Below are positions 1 through 8,925 of a stretch of 64,000 nucleotides of DNA, one piece after another. Positions within the stretch are counted from its first letter, which is position 1; every line of letters begins with the position of its first letter. Position numbers and translations under genes: made by a program. Source of the DNA: Pseudothermotoga_B sp051235805 (GTDB taxonomy: Bacteria; Thermotogota; Thermotogae; Thermotogales; DSM-5069); contig NZ_JBPNXV010000001.1 in NCBI RefSeq assembly GCF_051235805.1, forward strand, positions 434,001 through 498,000, given 5' to 3'. A model generated the notes under the pieces. It saw only the letters and a program-made list of their open reading frames with translations, did not search any database and was not told where the DNA came from.

Positions 1-2
1 TC

Positions 3-1052
3 GCAGAAAAGAGCTGGCTTGAGGTAACCTTTGAAGACGTCATGAACATACCAGAGAGTGTGCAGAAGATCCTCAGTGGTAGATTCAAAGACCTCAGTGT
101 ACCAGAGGCAATAGACGCAGCCAAACAACTGATAAGTGAAGGTGGCGTTGATGTGACTCCTCTGCGCCAAAAACTGAGAGAACTTCTGCCAGAAGACAAG
201 ATACGGGCTTCCAAGGTTCACTACGGTTTGGTTGCCTATTCCATCTCCGAACTGAAACCCTATATGCTCTACATTGAGGATATACCATACGGTATGTTGG
301 CTGATTACATACTCTCAAGCGCTAACTTTCCACTTTTCAAGCGAGAAGAAATTGGTGGTAAGCTCTTCATCGATGGTGGGGTGTATAGCAATATACCACT
401 CAAAATGGCTGTCGAAAAGGGTTACGAGAACATTGTTGTGGTTGACATAGGTACGGTTGGCATCGCTGATATACTTGAGTACATAAAGATCTTCAGCAGT
501 CAAGGGAAGATAGAGTACATAAGACCAAGAGAACACTTTGGAAGTCTTCTGAATTTTGATCCAGAGGTGTTGAAAAAGTACATGACCGAGGGCTATCTCG
601 ACACACTTGCTCATTTCGGCAAGATCTTTGGTGATCATTACTACATCAGTGACGATATCGACTTGATTTGGGAGCTCTTTACCAAAATGGGAAGTGTTGA
701 AAGAGACATAGCGGCCTCATTACTCGGAATTCATATGCCATCTGCCTTACCTGTGAAAGTTCAGTATGAGGAATACATCTTGCCTCGACTGAGGTTGGAA
801 ACACTCTCCTTTTTTGCCCAACCGCAGGTCGTTAGTAGAAAGTTGCTCGAAGATGTCGCACGGTTTCTCAAAGTGGAAAGGCTTAGACTGTACAGTAGCC
901 ATGAATTGCTTGGAGCGATCGTTCACGCATCTTCACCAGTAGGTTTTCTTGAAAACCTCAGATACAAAACTAAATACCAGAGGCTGATAGATTTTCTGAT
1001 CTTTCTATACAAGAACAGCAAGAAAAAGGGTTTAGAGGACTTGATCCAGTAG
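3..1052 (+). CDS. Patatin-like phospholipase, C-terminal part (5' end outside window)
   Basis: The frame is open to the left edge, so the start and the expected GxSxG nucleophile elbow lie outside the window. The visible part carries the patatin-type Asp motif IDGGVYSNIPL, which provides the catalytic Asp of the Ser-Asp dyad in bacterial patatin-like lipid acyl hydrolases. About 200 residues follow with no motif I recognise, possibly an extra C-terminal domain. The first in-frame ATG visible is at 42, but coding sense continues upstream of it, so it is not taken as the start. The gene converges on the radical SAM gene and the two 3' ends overlap by about 20 bp. Family assignment is good; substrate is unknown. 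Confidence 0.8.
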   Translation, partial: AEKSWLEVTFEDVMNIPESVQKILSGRFKDLSVPEAIDAAKQLISEGGVDVTPLRQKLRELLPEDKIRASKVHYGLVAYSISELKPYMLYIEDIPYGMLADYILSSANFPLFKREEIGGKLFIDGGVYSNIPLKMAVEKGYENIVVVDIGTVGIADILEYIKIFSSQGKIEYIRPREHFGSLLNFDPEVLKKYMTEGYLDTLAHFGKIFGDHYYISDDIDLIWELFTKMGSVERDIAASLLGIHMPSALPVKVQYEEYILPRLRLETLSFFAQPQVVSRKLLEDVARFLKVERLRLYSSHELLGAIVHASSPVGFLENLRYKTKYQRLIDFLIFLYKNSKKKGLEDLIQ

Positions 1053-2531
1053 AGATTTTGTCGATCGATACTCTCCGAAGATTGCATACTCCGAGAGTTT
1101 TCTCAAAAGCTCGAAAGAATTGCTCTCAGTGGCGCTGTTTATCAAAAACTGTATGTAAGATGACCCGATGTCCTCGAAAACAACCTTTGCATTTTCACCA
1201 ATGAATTTCTTGATGATTCTTGCCTTTTTCTTGAGAAGATCTATGTCTTGCATTCTTGAAGATTGCATCTTTGTGCCACGCTTGGGCACGAGGGGGTTGA
1301 AGGAAAACTTCACCTGCTTGTATCCCATCTTCTTCATCTGTTTGGCATACTCTGAGATTTGCTTGAAGTCTTCTTCGGTCTCTTCTTCGAAACCATATAT
1401 CATGTACAACTTGATTGAATCAAAACCAACCTTCTTACCCAGCAGTAGGGCATCTTCTATCTGTTGGTTTGTGAATCTCTTTTCGAGTTTCATTCGTATC
1501 TTTTCGTTGAATGACTCCGGCGCTATCGTAAGACTCTGTTGATTCAACCTGAGAAACTTCAGGAATCTCTCGTTGAGTCTGTCGAGTCTGAGTGATGAGA
1601 AGGAAACCTTTATCTTTTTTTCCTCAAACCAAGGTAATAACTGATCAAGCCAAGGATAGTCTGTCACATTGGATGCAATTAACCCAACGAACCTAAAGTT
1701 CTGCAGCATGTTCTTCAAAACTTGAGGTTCAACAAACCTCACAGGTTTTTTCAACGCACCCATCATGCAAAAACTGCAGTTCCAAAGACAACCGCGTTCT
1801 ATCTCAATAAGCATTCTGTCTGAAAATTCACCTTTCGTTGAAATCACCGGATTCATGGGAACTAACAGATTGATGTCTTGAAAAAACGCGTTTTTCGTTG
1901 CAGTTTTCCGTCTTGTGGGGACTGTTGCAAAGTCTATCTGCGAGATTTTCTCTAATATTTTTTCTCGATCTTGACATACAAAGACTTCATCGAGATCTTG
2001 CAACATCGCTTCAAAATCACCGTGCAGAACAACATCGGCTATGGTCTTGAATATTGGGAGATCGGTGTACGTGAGAGCGCCTCCAAAGATGATAAGAGGA
2101 TCAAAACGTCTCCTTTCTGTATTGAAAAGCGGTATGCCTTTTTTGTTGAGCAGCCAAAGAACATTCATTAGATCGTTCTCAAAGTTCATAGCGAAAGCCC
2201 AGATGGAAAATTCATCAAGCGGTGTGAGACTGTCAAGTGAGTAGAATTTCTGAAAACCTCTTTGAATGAAAAACCTTTCACATCTCACTCTGTGCAATCT
2301 ATTGAAAAGCTTCCAGACCAGATTGAAACCAAGGGATGAAGATGCGACTTCATAGGTGTTGGGAAAAATGAGGGCAACCCTTAGGTCGCCCTCAAGATCA
2401 ATTTCTTCTACTGTTCTTTCGCTTGATTTGAGTTGTTTAATGGTCTGAAATTCATCGAAAGACCTTTTGTCACGAGGACTTCTCAACAGAGGTCCTCCTG
2501 AGGTAGTTTCTTGAAACAACTGCTCTGACAA
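1032..2531 (-). CDS. Radical SAM protein with N-terminal B12-binding-like domain (YgiQ/TIGR03960-like)
   Basis: A 499-residue protein. The first 190 residues look like a cobalamin-binding-type Rossmann domain (RVALIFPNTYEVASSSLGFN). The radical SAM core follows, with its [4Fe-4S] ligands in C-x3-C-x2-C at residues 248, 252 and 255 (GCLWNCSFCMMG). This matches uncharacterised radical SAM proteins of the TIGR03960/YgiQ type; no reaction is assigned. It is the last gene of tilS-ftsH-thioesterase-radical SAM. Its ATG lies 62 bp inside the thioesterase gene; a later start would shorten the overlap, but no clear alternative with a ribosome site is seen. Confidence 0.85.
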   Translation of the reverse strand: MSEQLFQETTSGGPLLRSPRDKRSFDEFQTIKQLKSSERTVEEIDLEGDLRVALIFPNTYEVASSSLGFNLVWKLFNRLHRVRCERFFIQRGFQKFYSLDSLTPLDEFSIWAFAMNFENDLMNVLWLLNKKGIPLFNTERRRFDPLIIFGGALTYTDLPIFKTIADVVLHGDFEAMLQDLDEVFVCQDREKILEKISQIDFATVPTRRKTATKNAFFQDINLLVPMNPVISTKGEFSDRMLIEIERGCLWNCSFCMMGALKKPVRFVEPQVLKNMLQNFRFVGLIASNVTDYPWLDQLLPWFEEKKIKVSFSSLRLDRLNERFLKFLRLNQQSLTIAPESFNEKIRMKLEKRFTNQQIEDALLLGKKVGFDSIKLYMIYGFEEETEEDFKQISEYAKQMKKMGYKQVKFSFNPLVPKRGTKMQSSRMQDIDLLKKKARIIKKFIGENAKVVFEDIGSSYIQFLINSATESNSFELLRKLSEYAIFGEYRSTKSLLDQVL

Positions 2532-2871
2532 ACTCCATCTCTAAAATCTTAGATTCGCCCTTCATCACGATCCCACGTAGCTTGATTTTGTTGTCTGTGA
2601 CATCGATTACTTTTACACCAACTGCAACTCGCTCCGAGAGGTGTACAGGCAAGAGGTGCCTGATATTTGCTTCGATTACAACGGAGATATGTGATTCATC
2701 CAAAAGGGGTTGAATGAGATCGTAAGCAACGTGAAAAACCAAGGCACTCAGTCCAGAGGTGCTTGCAAAGGAGAGTAATCTCATTTCTTGATCTTCATCC
2801 CAATGACAGGATTCTTCGACTACTACATCAACTGTTCTGCTCTTTCCTCGAAGCTGCTCCAAGTTCATCAT
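2470..2871 (-). CDS. Hotdog-fold thioesterase-like protein (FlK-like)
   Basis: A 133-residue protein resembling small hotdog thioesterases of the fluoroacetyl-CoA thioesterase (FlK) group, with the typical run of an E-rich N-terminal strand, a central helix (ALVFHVAYDLIQPLL) and a C-terminal strand with VVIEANIRHLLPVHLSE. Substrate cannot be read from sequence. Its start overlaps the ftsH 3' end by 44 bp in another frame; GGAGG sits about 12 bases before the ATG. Its 3' end in turn overlaps the radical SAM gene by 62 bp. Both overlaps are unusual in length, but the protein shows family-like sequence throughout, so I regard it as real. Confidence 0.75.
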   Translation of the reverse strand: MMNLEQLRGKSRTVDVVVEESCHWDEDQEMRLLSFASTSGLSALVFHVAYDLIQPLLDESHISVVIEANIRHLLPVHLSERVAVGVKVIDVTDNKIKLRGIVMKGESKILEMEFVRAVVSRNYLRRTSVEKSS

Positions 2872-4708
2872 GGTTCATCATTTCCTCCCCCAGTTCGCTT
2901 TTCAAGATCCTCCTGAGCTCCTCACCTTCAAGAACCTCACGTTCCAAGAGCAACTCGACCAATTTATCAAGCTGTGCGTGATACTTCGTTAATAGTTCTT
3001 TTGCTTTATCATAGCATTCGGTGACGATCTTTCTAACTTCTTCATCGATCTCACTCGCCACATCTTCGCTGTAGTTTCTCATCCTCGTCAGTTCTTTACC
3101 CAAGAATATCTCTTGTTCCGTCTTACCCCACGACAGTGGTCCTAACCTTTCGCTCATACCAAACTGGCAAACCATTCTGCGGGCAAGTTCGGTTGCTCTC
3201 TCTATGTCTGATGCAGCACCTGTTGTGACTTCTTGGAATATAAGTTCTTCCGCGGCTCTTCCGCCCAAAAGGCTTGTGATTTGATCCAACAGTTCCTGTT
3301 TCGTCACTAAGTAACGGTCTTCTGAGGGCAACTGGAGCGTGTATCCAAGGGCTCTGTAACCTCTTGGAATGATCGAGATTCTGTGAACAGGGTCGGCATT
3401 TGGAAGCAAACTCGAAACGATTGCATGTCCGACTTCGTGATAAGCGACTACACGTTTTTCTTTTGGACTGATCACACGAGATTTTCTTGCTGGTCCAGCT
3501 ATAACTCTATCAATAGCTTCTTCAAAATCTGCCATCTTTATCTTATCTCTGCCATCTCTTGCAGCAAGCAATGCTGCTTCATTCACCAGATTTTCAAGGT
3601 CTGCCCCAACGAACCCCGTTGTACGCTGTGCCAAGACTTTTACATCCACGTCATCACCAAGTGGTTTATTCCTGATGTGAATCTTGAGTATTGCTTCTCT
3701 GCCCTTTACATCTGGGGTGTCCAAAACAACCTTCTTGTCGAATCTCCCAGGACGCAACAATGCGGGGTCAAGTATATCAGGTCTGTTGGTTGCAGCCATC
3801 ACCACAATACCTTGCCTGATGTCAAATCCATCCATCTCCACGAGCAACTGGTTTAGGGTCTGTTCGCGTTCATCGTGGCCTCCACCAAGTCCCGCACCTC
3901 TGTGTCTTCCTACGGCATCGATTTCGTCTATGAAAACAATACAAGGAGCATTTGCCTTTGCCTGACCAAAGAGGTCACGAACCCTTGCAGCACCGACACC
4001 GACAAAAAGTTCTACGAAATCGGAGCCACTGATGTGAAAGAATGGGACATTTGCTTCGCCTGCGACAGCCCTTGCCAAAAGCGTCTTACCGGTACCAGGT
4101 GGTCCAACCAAAAGAATACCTTTAGGCATCCTTGCACCAATCTTAGCAAAGCGATTGGGATCTTTCAAAAACAAAACGGTTTCCTTCAGTTCTTCTATCG
4201 CCTCATCTACACCAGCGACATCGTTAAAGGTAACGCGACCTTGACCGGGTTTACTCATCTGTGCCCTGCTCTTGGTAAAGGTAAAAGCTTGGTTGTTTCT
4301 GCCAGAGACTGTGCGCATCATGAAGAAAAACATGAACAACAGGAAACCTATGAACAGAACATTTCCGATTATGTTGACCCAGAAGGAACTACTCACTCCC
4401 TTTTCTCCTGTGACTCTTACTCCCTTTTCACTCAAAACTTTGATCGTCTGAGAATCTTGGGGAAACCAAGGTGCATATATCTCGTAGTATTCTCCTCGCT
4501 TGGTTGTCACTCTGAGCATCCCGTCGTCTCTCACTACAACTTCAGCGATCTTAGTTGGTTCTTCGTATGCCATTTGTATGAAGTCACTGAAGCTCATCTT
4601 TGATGGAGCTGAGCTCTCGAAATAAAAAGATCTGACCAACCAGAAAAGCGAGAGTATCACAAGCGCTGCGAATATCAGCGATATATAATTTGGACGATTT
4701 CCGTTCAA
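2828..4708 (-). CDS. ftsH: ATP-dependent zinc metalloprotease FtsH
   Basis: A membrane-anchored AAA+ protease of 626 residues, the usual length, which degrades misfolded and regulated membrane and cytosolic proteins. Seen: transmembrane segments at about 8-28 and 106-133 flanking an extracytoplasmic domain; Walker A GPPGTGKT at 202-209; Walker B IVFIDEIDA at about 257-265; second region of homology with ATNRPDILDPALLRPGRFD; and zinc site HEVGH at 424-428. The start is TTG with GGAGG upstream, and it overlaps the tilS stop (TTGA). The tilS-ftsH order is a widely conserved bacterial pairing. Confidence 0.98.
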   Translation of the reverse strand: MNGNRPNYISLIFAALVILSLFWLVRSFYFESSAPSKMSFSDFIQMAYEEPTKIAEVVVRDDGMLRVTTKRGEYYEIYAPWFPQDSQTIKVLSEKGVRVTGEKGVSSSFWVNIIGNVLFIGFLLFMFFFMMRTVSGRNNQAFTFTKSRAQMSKPGQGRVTFNDVAGVDEAIEELKETVLFLKDPNRFAKIGARMPKGILLVGPPGTGKTLLARAVAGEANVPFFHISGSDFVELFVGVGAARVRDLFGQAKANAPCIVFIDEIDAVGRHRGAGLGGGHDEREQTLNQLLVEMDGFDIRQGIVVMAATNRPDILDPALLRPGRFDKKVVLDTPDVKGREAILKIHIRNKPLGDDVDVKVLAQRTTGFVGADLENLVNEAALLAARDGRDKIKMADFEEAIDRVIAGPARKSRVISPKEKRVVAYHEVGHAIVSSLLPNADPVHRISIIPRGYRALGYTLQLPSEDRYLVTKQELLDQITSLLGGRAAEELIFQEVTTGAASDIERATELARRMVCQFGMSERLGPLSWGKTEQEIFLGKELTRMRNYSEDVASEIDEEVRKIVTECYDKAKELLTKYHAQLDKLVELLLEREVLEGEELRRILKSELGEEMMNHDELGAASRKEQNS

Positions 4709-6042
4709 ATCACTTTCCTCCTTTCACTTCTCTCTTTAAGTATACAACTGTATGGATCATTCAGCAAATTCAAAACAAGAAGATCCTTTTTCTTTTCTTT
4801 GAAACTATTGTTTAGATAGACGTATGGAACCCAAATGACTTCGTCGCCGACACAAACCAAAGGCATTTCGTCTCTGAGAAAATGTGGAATCTTAGCCTCT
4901 ATAAAGAGATCTTTCAATTTCGTTGTAGAGATCCTGTCACCTTTCTTGCGAGTTCTAATCGTCGTTTGACGTGCGTTGATGAATACATGACGATCTGACT
5001 TGACATCTTTCGATAGTTCAAAGAGCCACTGGTTGAATTCGTATACGCCTTCATTAGAGAGTATCATTTTCTGAACTGGTCGATTAATCCTTTCAACACT
5101 GAAGAACTCAAAACCCTTTTTCACTTTTACCGTGTCTGATACATCTATCGTCCATGAACTCTCTTTCAGCTTTGATACGATCTGTTCTATTTGCCGATAG
5201 CCAAGCTGACACTGATACTCTTCTACACAAAATTTGAGCATCTCTACGATCTCCAGCTCGTCCATTCCCTGTGAACTGAAAATAACTCTGTTCTTGAAAT
5301 GGCACAGTCTGTCTTTGAACCTTTCTCTAATCTGACATGCATGCCTTGAAAACAGGATAGCCGAAAAATGAACCTGTTTGAGTGTGCTTTCCACATCTTC
5401 GTTTAAAGCCCTGACAGCAGGCATTATCTTGTGTCTTATGTAATTTCTGGCATAGGTAACATCGAAGTTGGATTCATCTTCAATGTGTGGTATTTGATTT
5501 CTCATCGCGTATGCTTCTATTTGATCTCTTTTGAGATACAGAAAAGGTCTAACCTTATGACCATCTTTTGGCAACATACAAACCAAGCCCGTCAAGCTAG
5601 TTCCTCTGATCATCCTGTATAAAATTGTTTCGGCAAGGTCATTCAAGTTGTGACCAAGTGCAATGCAATCACAGCCGCTTTTCTCTCTTGTCCTTTCAAG
5701 AAAATCGTATCGCAAGATTCTTGCGCCTTCTTCTATACCAACCTTTCTCTGTGCACAAAAACTTGGAACATCTACTCTCTCAACGTGAAGTTCTATACCA
5801 AGAGTAACACAGAGTTCTCTAACGAATTCCTCATCTCTGAACGCGTTAGAGCGAATGAGATGATTCATATGAGCTGCAACGATCTCGATATGAAGAAATC
5901 TTTGAAGTTTCAAGAGTACGTGCAAAAGGCTCATAGAGTCTATTCCACCGGAAATAGCAACCAAGACTTTAGAGCTGGGAGAGATCAACCGGTGGTTTTC
6001 AATGAATTTGAACACCTGGACTTCAAGTTCATCAAGGGGCAC
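4705..6042 (-). CDS. tilS: tRNA(Ile)-lysidine synthase TilS
   Basis: ATP-dependent enzyme that attaches lysine to C34 of the CAU-anticodon tRNA-Ile, switching it from Met to Ile decoding. The N-terminal PP-loop SGGIDS is at residues 31-36; a substrate-specific linker and the TilS C-terminal domain (RTRKKGDRISTTKLKDLFIEAKIP) follow. 445 residues is normal for long-form TilS. The start is GTG, 26 bp downstream of the CCA end of tRNA-Thr, so the tRNA and tilS may share a transcript. It overlaps ftsH by 4 bp. Confidence 0.95.
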   Translation of the reverse strand: MPLDELEVQVFKFIENHRLISPSSKVLVAISGGIDSMSLLHVLLKLQRFLHIEIVAAHMNHLIRSNAFRDEEFVRELCVTLGIELHVERVDVPSFCAQRKVGIEEGARILRYDFLERTREKSGCDCIALGHNLNDLAETILYRMIRGTSLTGLVCMLPKDGHKVRPFLYLKRDQIEAYAMRNQIPHIEDESNFDVTYARNYIRHKIMPAVRALNEDVESTLKQVHFSAILFSRHACQIRERFKDRLCHFKNRVIFSSQGMDELEIVEMLKFCVEEYQCQLGYRQIEQIVSKLKESSWTIDVSDTVKVKKGFEFFSVERINRPVQKMILSNEGVYEFNQWLFELSKDVKSDRHVFINARQTTIRTRKKGDRISTTKLKDLFIEAKIPHFLRDEMPLVCVGDEVIWVPYVYLNNSFKEKKKDLLVLNLLNDPYSCILKERSERRKVI

Positions 6043-6067
6043 AACAACACCTTCTGATGAAAAAATA

Positions 6068-6143
6068 TGGAGCCAGCGAAGGGACTCGAACCCCCAACCT
6101 ACGCATTACGAATGCGCCGCTCTGCCGGTTGAGCTACGCTGGC
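6068..6143 (-). tRNA. tRNA-Thr (anticodon CGT)
   Basis: Reading the minus strand, a 76-nt cloverleaf folds with acceptor GCCAGCG/CGCTGGC, D-stem GCTC/GAGC, anticodon stem GCGCA/TGCGT around loop TTCGTAA, and T-arm loop TTCGAGT. The anticodon is CGT, reading ACG (Thr). The discriminator base is T and CCA is encoded. It has its own promoter just upstream. Confidence 0.95.
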
Positions 6144-6168
6144 TCGCCGAAAGATCTTTTGCAATAAA

Positions 6169-6197
6169 ATTATACAGAGATGCTTCTGAAAAATCAA
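6169..6197 (-). promoter_or_regulatory. Sigma-A-type promoter of tRNA-Thr
   Basis: On the minus strand TTGATT is separated by 17 bp from TATAAT. The -10 element ends about 25 bp before the mature tRNA 5' end. The -35 hexamer lies between the ydcF stop and the tRNA, so the tRNA can be transcribed independently of the upstream operon. Confidence 0.75.
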
Positions 6198-6213
6198 GCT
6201 CGATTGCTCAAAC

Positions 6214-6969
6214 TCACCTCAGCAGATCGATCAACTTGTACCAGATAATTCCGAAGATCTCATGAATCGCTGCCAAATTGGCATCAAGGGCATCTCTGTT
6301 GGGTACAAAATCGATCCATTTGAACTCTGCGTGATCGTACAAGTAGTTTGATGGACAAGGTATTACCTGCACGCCAACGCTTTTGAAAGAGTAGATTGCT
6401 CTTTTCATATGAATTGCCGAAGTCACAAGGAGTACCTTTTCAAAACCATGCTCTCTGATTATCTCAAGGGTTCTCAAGGCGTTCTCGTATGTCGTTCTTG
6501 CGGTGGATTCAACGATGATATCTTTATCGTCAAATCCCAGTTTCAGGGCTTTTTCTTTCATCACCTCGGCTTCTGGCACACGATCTGTCTGAGGTATCTT
6601 GCCACCTGTTATGATCAGTGGCAAATTCCTAAGTTTTGCCATCTCTAAACCCTTTAACAACCTCGATGCGGTGTGAAGGGAAAGTTCATAACCATATGGT
6701 GTTTTCACAACTCCTCCGCCGAGTACAACCACGGCATCTGCCACTTCTTGATCACAAGAGATGCTGATCTTTTCGATCGGATTGAGCAAGAACAAAACTC
6801 CTATGCCGGTGCTGAGAAAGTAGAAAACAAAAGCCAAAATGAAACTCACAAAAGACAGTTTTTTCTGTCTTTTCACTGCAAACAACGCCGCTACCAGAAA
6901 GAGTGTTACAAAGACGCCTGGTGGCAAGACAAAGCCTTCAGCGATCTTCTGAAAAACAACCATTATCAT
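6214..6969 (-). CDS. YdcF/SanA-family (DUF218) membrane protein
   Basis: A 251-residue protein with two hydrophobic segments near the N-terminus (about 13-31 and 38-63) and a DUF218 domain beginning ADAVVVLGGGV, with ITGG, TARTTYENA and VTSAIHMKRA motifs typical of the ElyC/SanA/YdcF family. Relatives affect envelope integrity or lipid-carrier metabolism; the reaction is not known here. It is the last gene of the nine-gene minus-strand operon, and its start overlaps the M20 peptidase gene by 32 bp. Confidence 0.85.
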   Translation of the reverse strand: MIMVVFQKIAEGFVLPPGVFVTLFLVAALFAVKRQKKLSFVSFILAFVFYFLSTGIGVLFLLNPIEKISISCDQEVADAVVVLGGGVVKTPYGYELSLHTASRLLKGLEMAKLRNLPLIITGGKIPQTDRVPEAEVMKEKALKLGFDDKDIIVESTARTTYENALRTLEIIREHGFEKVLLVTSAIHMKRAIYSFKSVGVQVIPCPSNYLYDHAEFKWIDFVPNRDALDANLAAIHEIFGIIWYKLIDLLR

Positions 6970-8137
6970 CCCTCAACAACTCAAGTGCTACTTCAACATG
7001 CATTTGAGCACCTATAAGCAGAGATTCTTCGTCTATGTCAAAATAAGGTGAATGGTGGGGTTTGTCGATGCCCTTATCGGGATTGGAAGCACCGATAAAG
7101 TAGAAAACGCCAGGCACTCTTTGCAGGAAGAAGGACATATCTTCGCCGCCCATTGTGGGTGGTACTTCTATCACGTTTTCTGCCCCTACAATCCTCTGTG
7201 CAACCTTTCTGACAAAACCAGTCAATCTCTCGTCGTTGAAAAGAACTGCCGTTCCATTTTTGTGATCGATTTCATAGTCTATCTCGTTTGCAACAGCTAT
7301 ACCCTGTGTGATCTTTTGTATCTGTTCTCTGATTGTCCTTCGAACCTCTTCATCCAATGATCTGCTTGTACCCTCAATGATTGCTTTTTCAGGAATGATG
7401 TTAAAGGCAGTGCCTGACTCAACCTTGCCAACACTGATCACAGCACCTTTCAATGGATCTATCTTTCTACTCACAACTGTCTGCAATGCCATTATCAATT
7501 GCGCGGCAGCAACGATTGGATCTCTACACTGATGAGGAAGCGCACCATGTCCACCCTTGCCCTTGAGCACAATTCTGAATTCATCTGCAGCAGCCATGAG
7601 TGCACCCGATCTCAGACCTATCTTTCCACACTCAAGAGGTGTCCATAAATGAATCCCAAAAGCGAAGTCTACCTTTGGTTTTTCAAGAACACCTTCTTCG
7701 ATCATAGGTAAAGCTCCACCAGGAGGGAACTTCTCTTCGGAAGGCTGAAAGACGAACTTTACATTCCCGCATAGCTCACTTTGATGAGATTTCAAGATCT
7801 TGGCGGCAACGAGCAGCATAGCCGTATGCCCGTCATGGCCGCAGGCGTGCATCGCACCATCTATTTTCGAACGATACGGCACTTCGTTCAGCTCTTGCAA
7901 GGGCAAAGCGTCCATATCTGCCCTGATCATTATCGTTCTTCCAGGCTTAGCACCTTCCAAAAGAGCTACAACACCGGTCTTTGCAACTCTTTCAACGTGC
8001 AAACCTAAGCCTTCCAAATATTCCTGAACCTTTCTTGAGGTTCTGTGCAACTCAAAACCCACCTCAGGATACGTGTGAAAATCCCTTCTCAGATAGGTGA
8101 GTTCATCTCTTAAAGAAAGAACTTCTTCGCTTATCAT
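6938..8137 (-). CDS. M20D-family amidohydrolase/carboxypeptidase
   Basis: A 399-residue zinc amidohydrolase of the hippurate hydrolase/N-acyl-amino-acid hydrolase type. Seen: N-terminal RRDFHTYPEVGFEL, the metal motif ACGHDGHTAML, the dimerisation-domain GGHGALPH and the late PTMGGEDMSFF. The length is standard. It probably removes acyl or aminoacyl groups from amino acids; the exact substrate is not evident. It lies 21 bp after the ThiS-like gene in the long operon. Confidence 0.92.
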   Translation of the reverse strand: MISEEVLSLRDELTYLRRDFHTYPEVGFELHRTSRKVQEYLEGLGLHVERVAKTGVVALLEGAKPGRTIMIRADMDALPLQELNEVPYRSKIDGAMHACGHDGHTAMLLVAAKILKSHQSELCGNVKFVFQPSEEKFPPGGALPMIEEGVLEKPKVDFAFGIHLWTPLECGKIGLRSGALMAAADEFRIVLKGKGGHGALPHQCRDPIVAAAQLIMALQTVVSRKIDPLKGAVISVGKVESGTAFNIIPEKAIIEGTSRSLDEEVRRTIREQIQKITQGIAVANEIDYEIDHKNGTAVLFNDERLTGFVRKVAQRIVGAENVIEVPPTMGGEDMSFFLQRVPGVFYFIGASNPDKGIDKPHHSPYFDIDEESLLIGAQMHVEVALELLRDDNGCFSEDR

Positions 8138-8158
8138 CTTAACCCTCCTGAAAGATCT

Positions 8159-8356
8159 TCAGCCGGCAGAGGTCACTTTGTGTATCACCACTCTTGAACC
8201 AGTTTTCACTATTCTGTCTTCAGTGTATATTTCATCGTCAACAACCACCACATGTTCTTCGGAATTCAAGCCGAGTTTCTTCAAGATCTCTTTAACTGTC
8301 AGTGACCTTTCAAATTCATAGATTTTCCCTTGATAAAGTACAGTTATATGATCCAC
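8159..8356 (-). CDS. ThiS/MoaD-like small ubiquitin-fold protein ending in Ala-Gly
   Basis: 65 residues with a beta-grasp look: LYQGKIYEFERSLTVKEILKKLGL, then VVVVDDEIYTEDRIVKTGSRVVI, similar to ThiS and MoaD sulfur carriers. Those proteins end in Gly-Gly, which is adenylated and thiocarboxylated; this one ends SAG, so the penultimate Gly is Ala. No thiF/moeB-like activating enzyme is in the window. The gene overlaps the pduL 3' end by 13 bp. It may be a divergent sulfur carrier or a protein that only kept the fold. Confidence 0.7.
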   Translation of the reverse strand: MDHITVLYQGKIYEFERSLTVKEILKKLGLNSEEHVVVVDDEIYTEDRIVKTGSRVVIHKVTSAG

Positions 8357-8925
8357 ACCAGATCACCGTTGTTCAAAAGCGCGGCATTTGCCTCGTCGGT
8401 GTCAACATGAAATTCCAAAGCAAATTTCTCGCTGACTCTTATCAAAACATCATCGAATATAAGTTTTCTGCCCTCTTTTTCGCATATGACTTTTACGATA
8501 TCTTTGTCCTTGACACCGTAGTGTTCTGCGTCTTTTGGGTGCATGTGAATATGCCTTTTTGCGATTATGACTCCCTTGTTCTTTATAACTGTTCCTTTTG
8601 GCCCAACGATGACTATCCCGGGTGTAGCCTCTATATCACCAGAGTCTCTCACAGGTGGGTTGACACCTAATTTGAAAGCATCGGTCTTTGAGATCTCAAT
8701 CTGCGTTTGATTTCTCACAGGTCCAAGCACCCTCACCTGTTCGATCGCACCTTTTGGACCTACGATGATGACCTTCTCGTCTGCTGCGTATTGTCCTGGT
8801 TGACCGAGGTCTTTGATGGGTTTGAGCTCGTAACCTTTGCCGAACAACAGATCAAGGTCCTCTCTCGAGAGATGCACATGTCTGTTGCTCACACCAACTA
8901 CTATGCCTGGTTCTTTTCTATTCAT
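8344..8925 (-). CDS. pduL: PduL-type phosphate acyltransferase
   Basis: A 193-residue PduL-family enzyme, which moves an acyl group between CoA and phosphate (acetyl- or propanoyl-phosphate), structurally unrelated to Pta. Seen: VGVSNRHVHLSREDLDLLFG near the N-terminus and IIAKRHIHMHPKDAEHYGV in the second half; both His-rich motifs are the zinc ligands of the family. No microcompartment shell genes are nearby, so it probably serves fermentative acetyl-CoA to acetyl-phosphate conversion rather than a Pdu organelle. Confidence 0.93.
   Translation of the reverse strand: MNRKEPGIVVGVSNRHVHLSREDLDLLFGKGYELKPIKDLGQPGQYAADEKVIIVGPKGAIEQVRVLGPVRNQTQIEISKTDAFKLGVNPPVRDSGDIEATPGIVIVGPKGTVIKNKGVIIAKRHIHMHPKDAEHYGVKDKDIVKVICEKEGRKLIFDDVLIRVSEKFALEFHVDTDEANAALLNNGDLVWII

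Noticed and set aside
3383..4603. Long plus-strand open frames opposite ftsH
   Set aside because: They lie wholly inside ftsH, show no family motifs and have low-complexity, Cys/Ser-rich content typical of antisense frames.
8344..8925. Bacterial microcompartment propanediol pathway from pduL
   Set aside because: No shell proteins, diol dehydratase or aldehyde dehydrogenase genes are present in the window.
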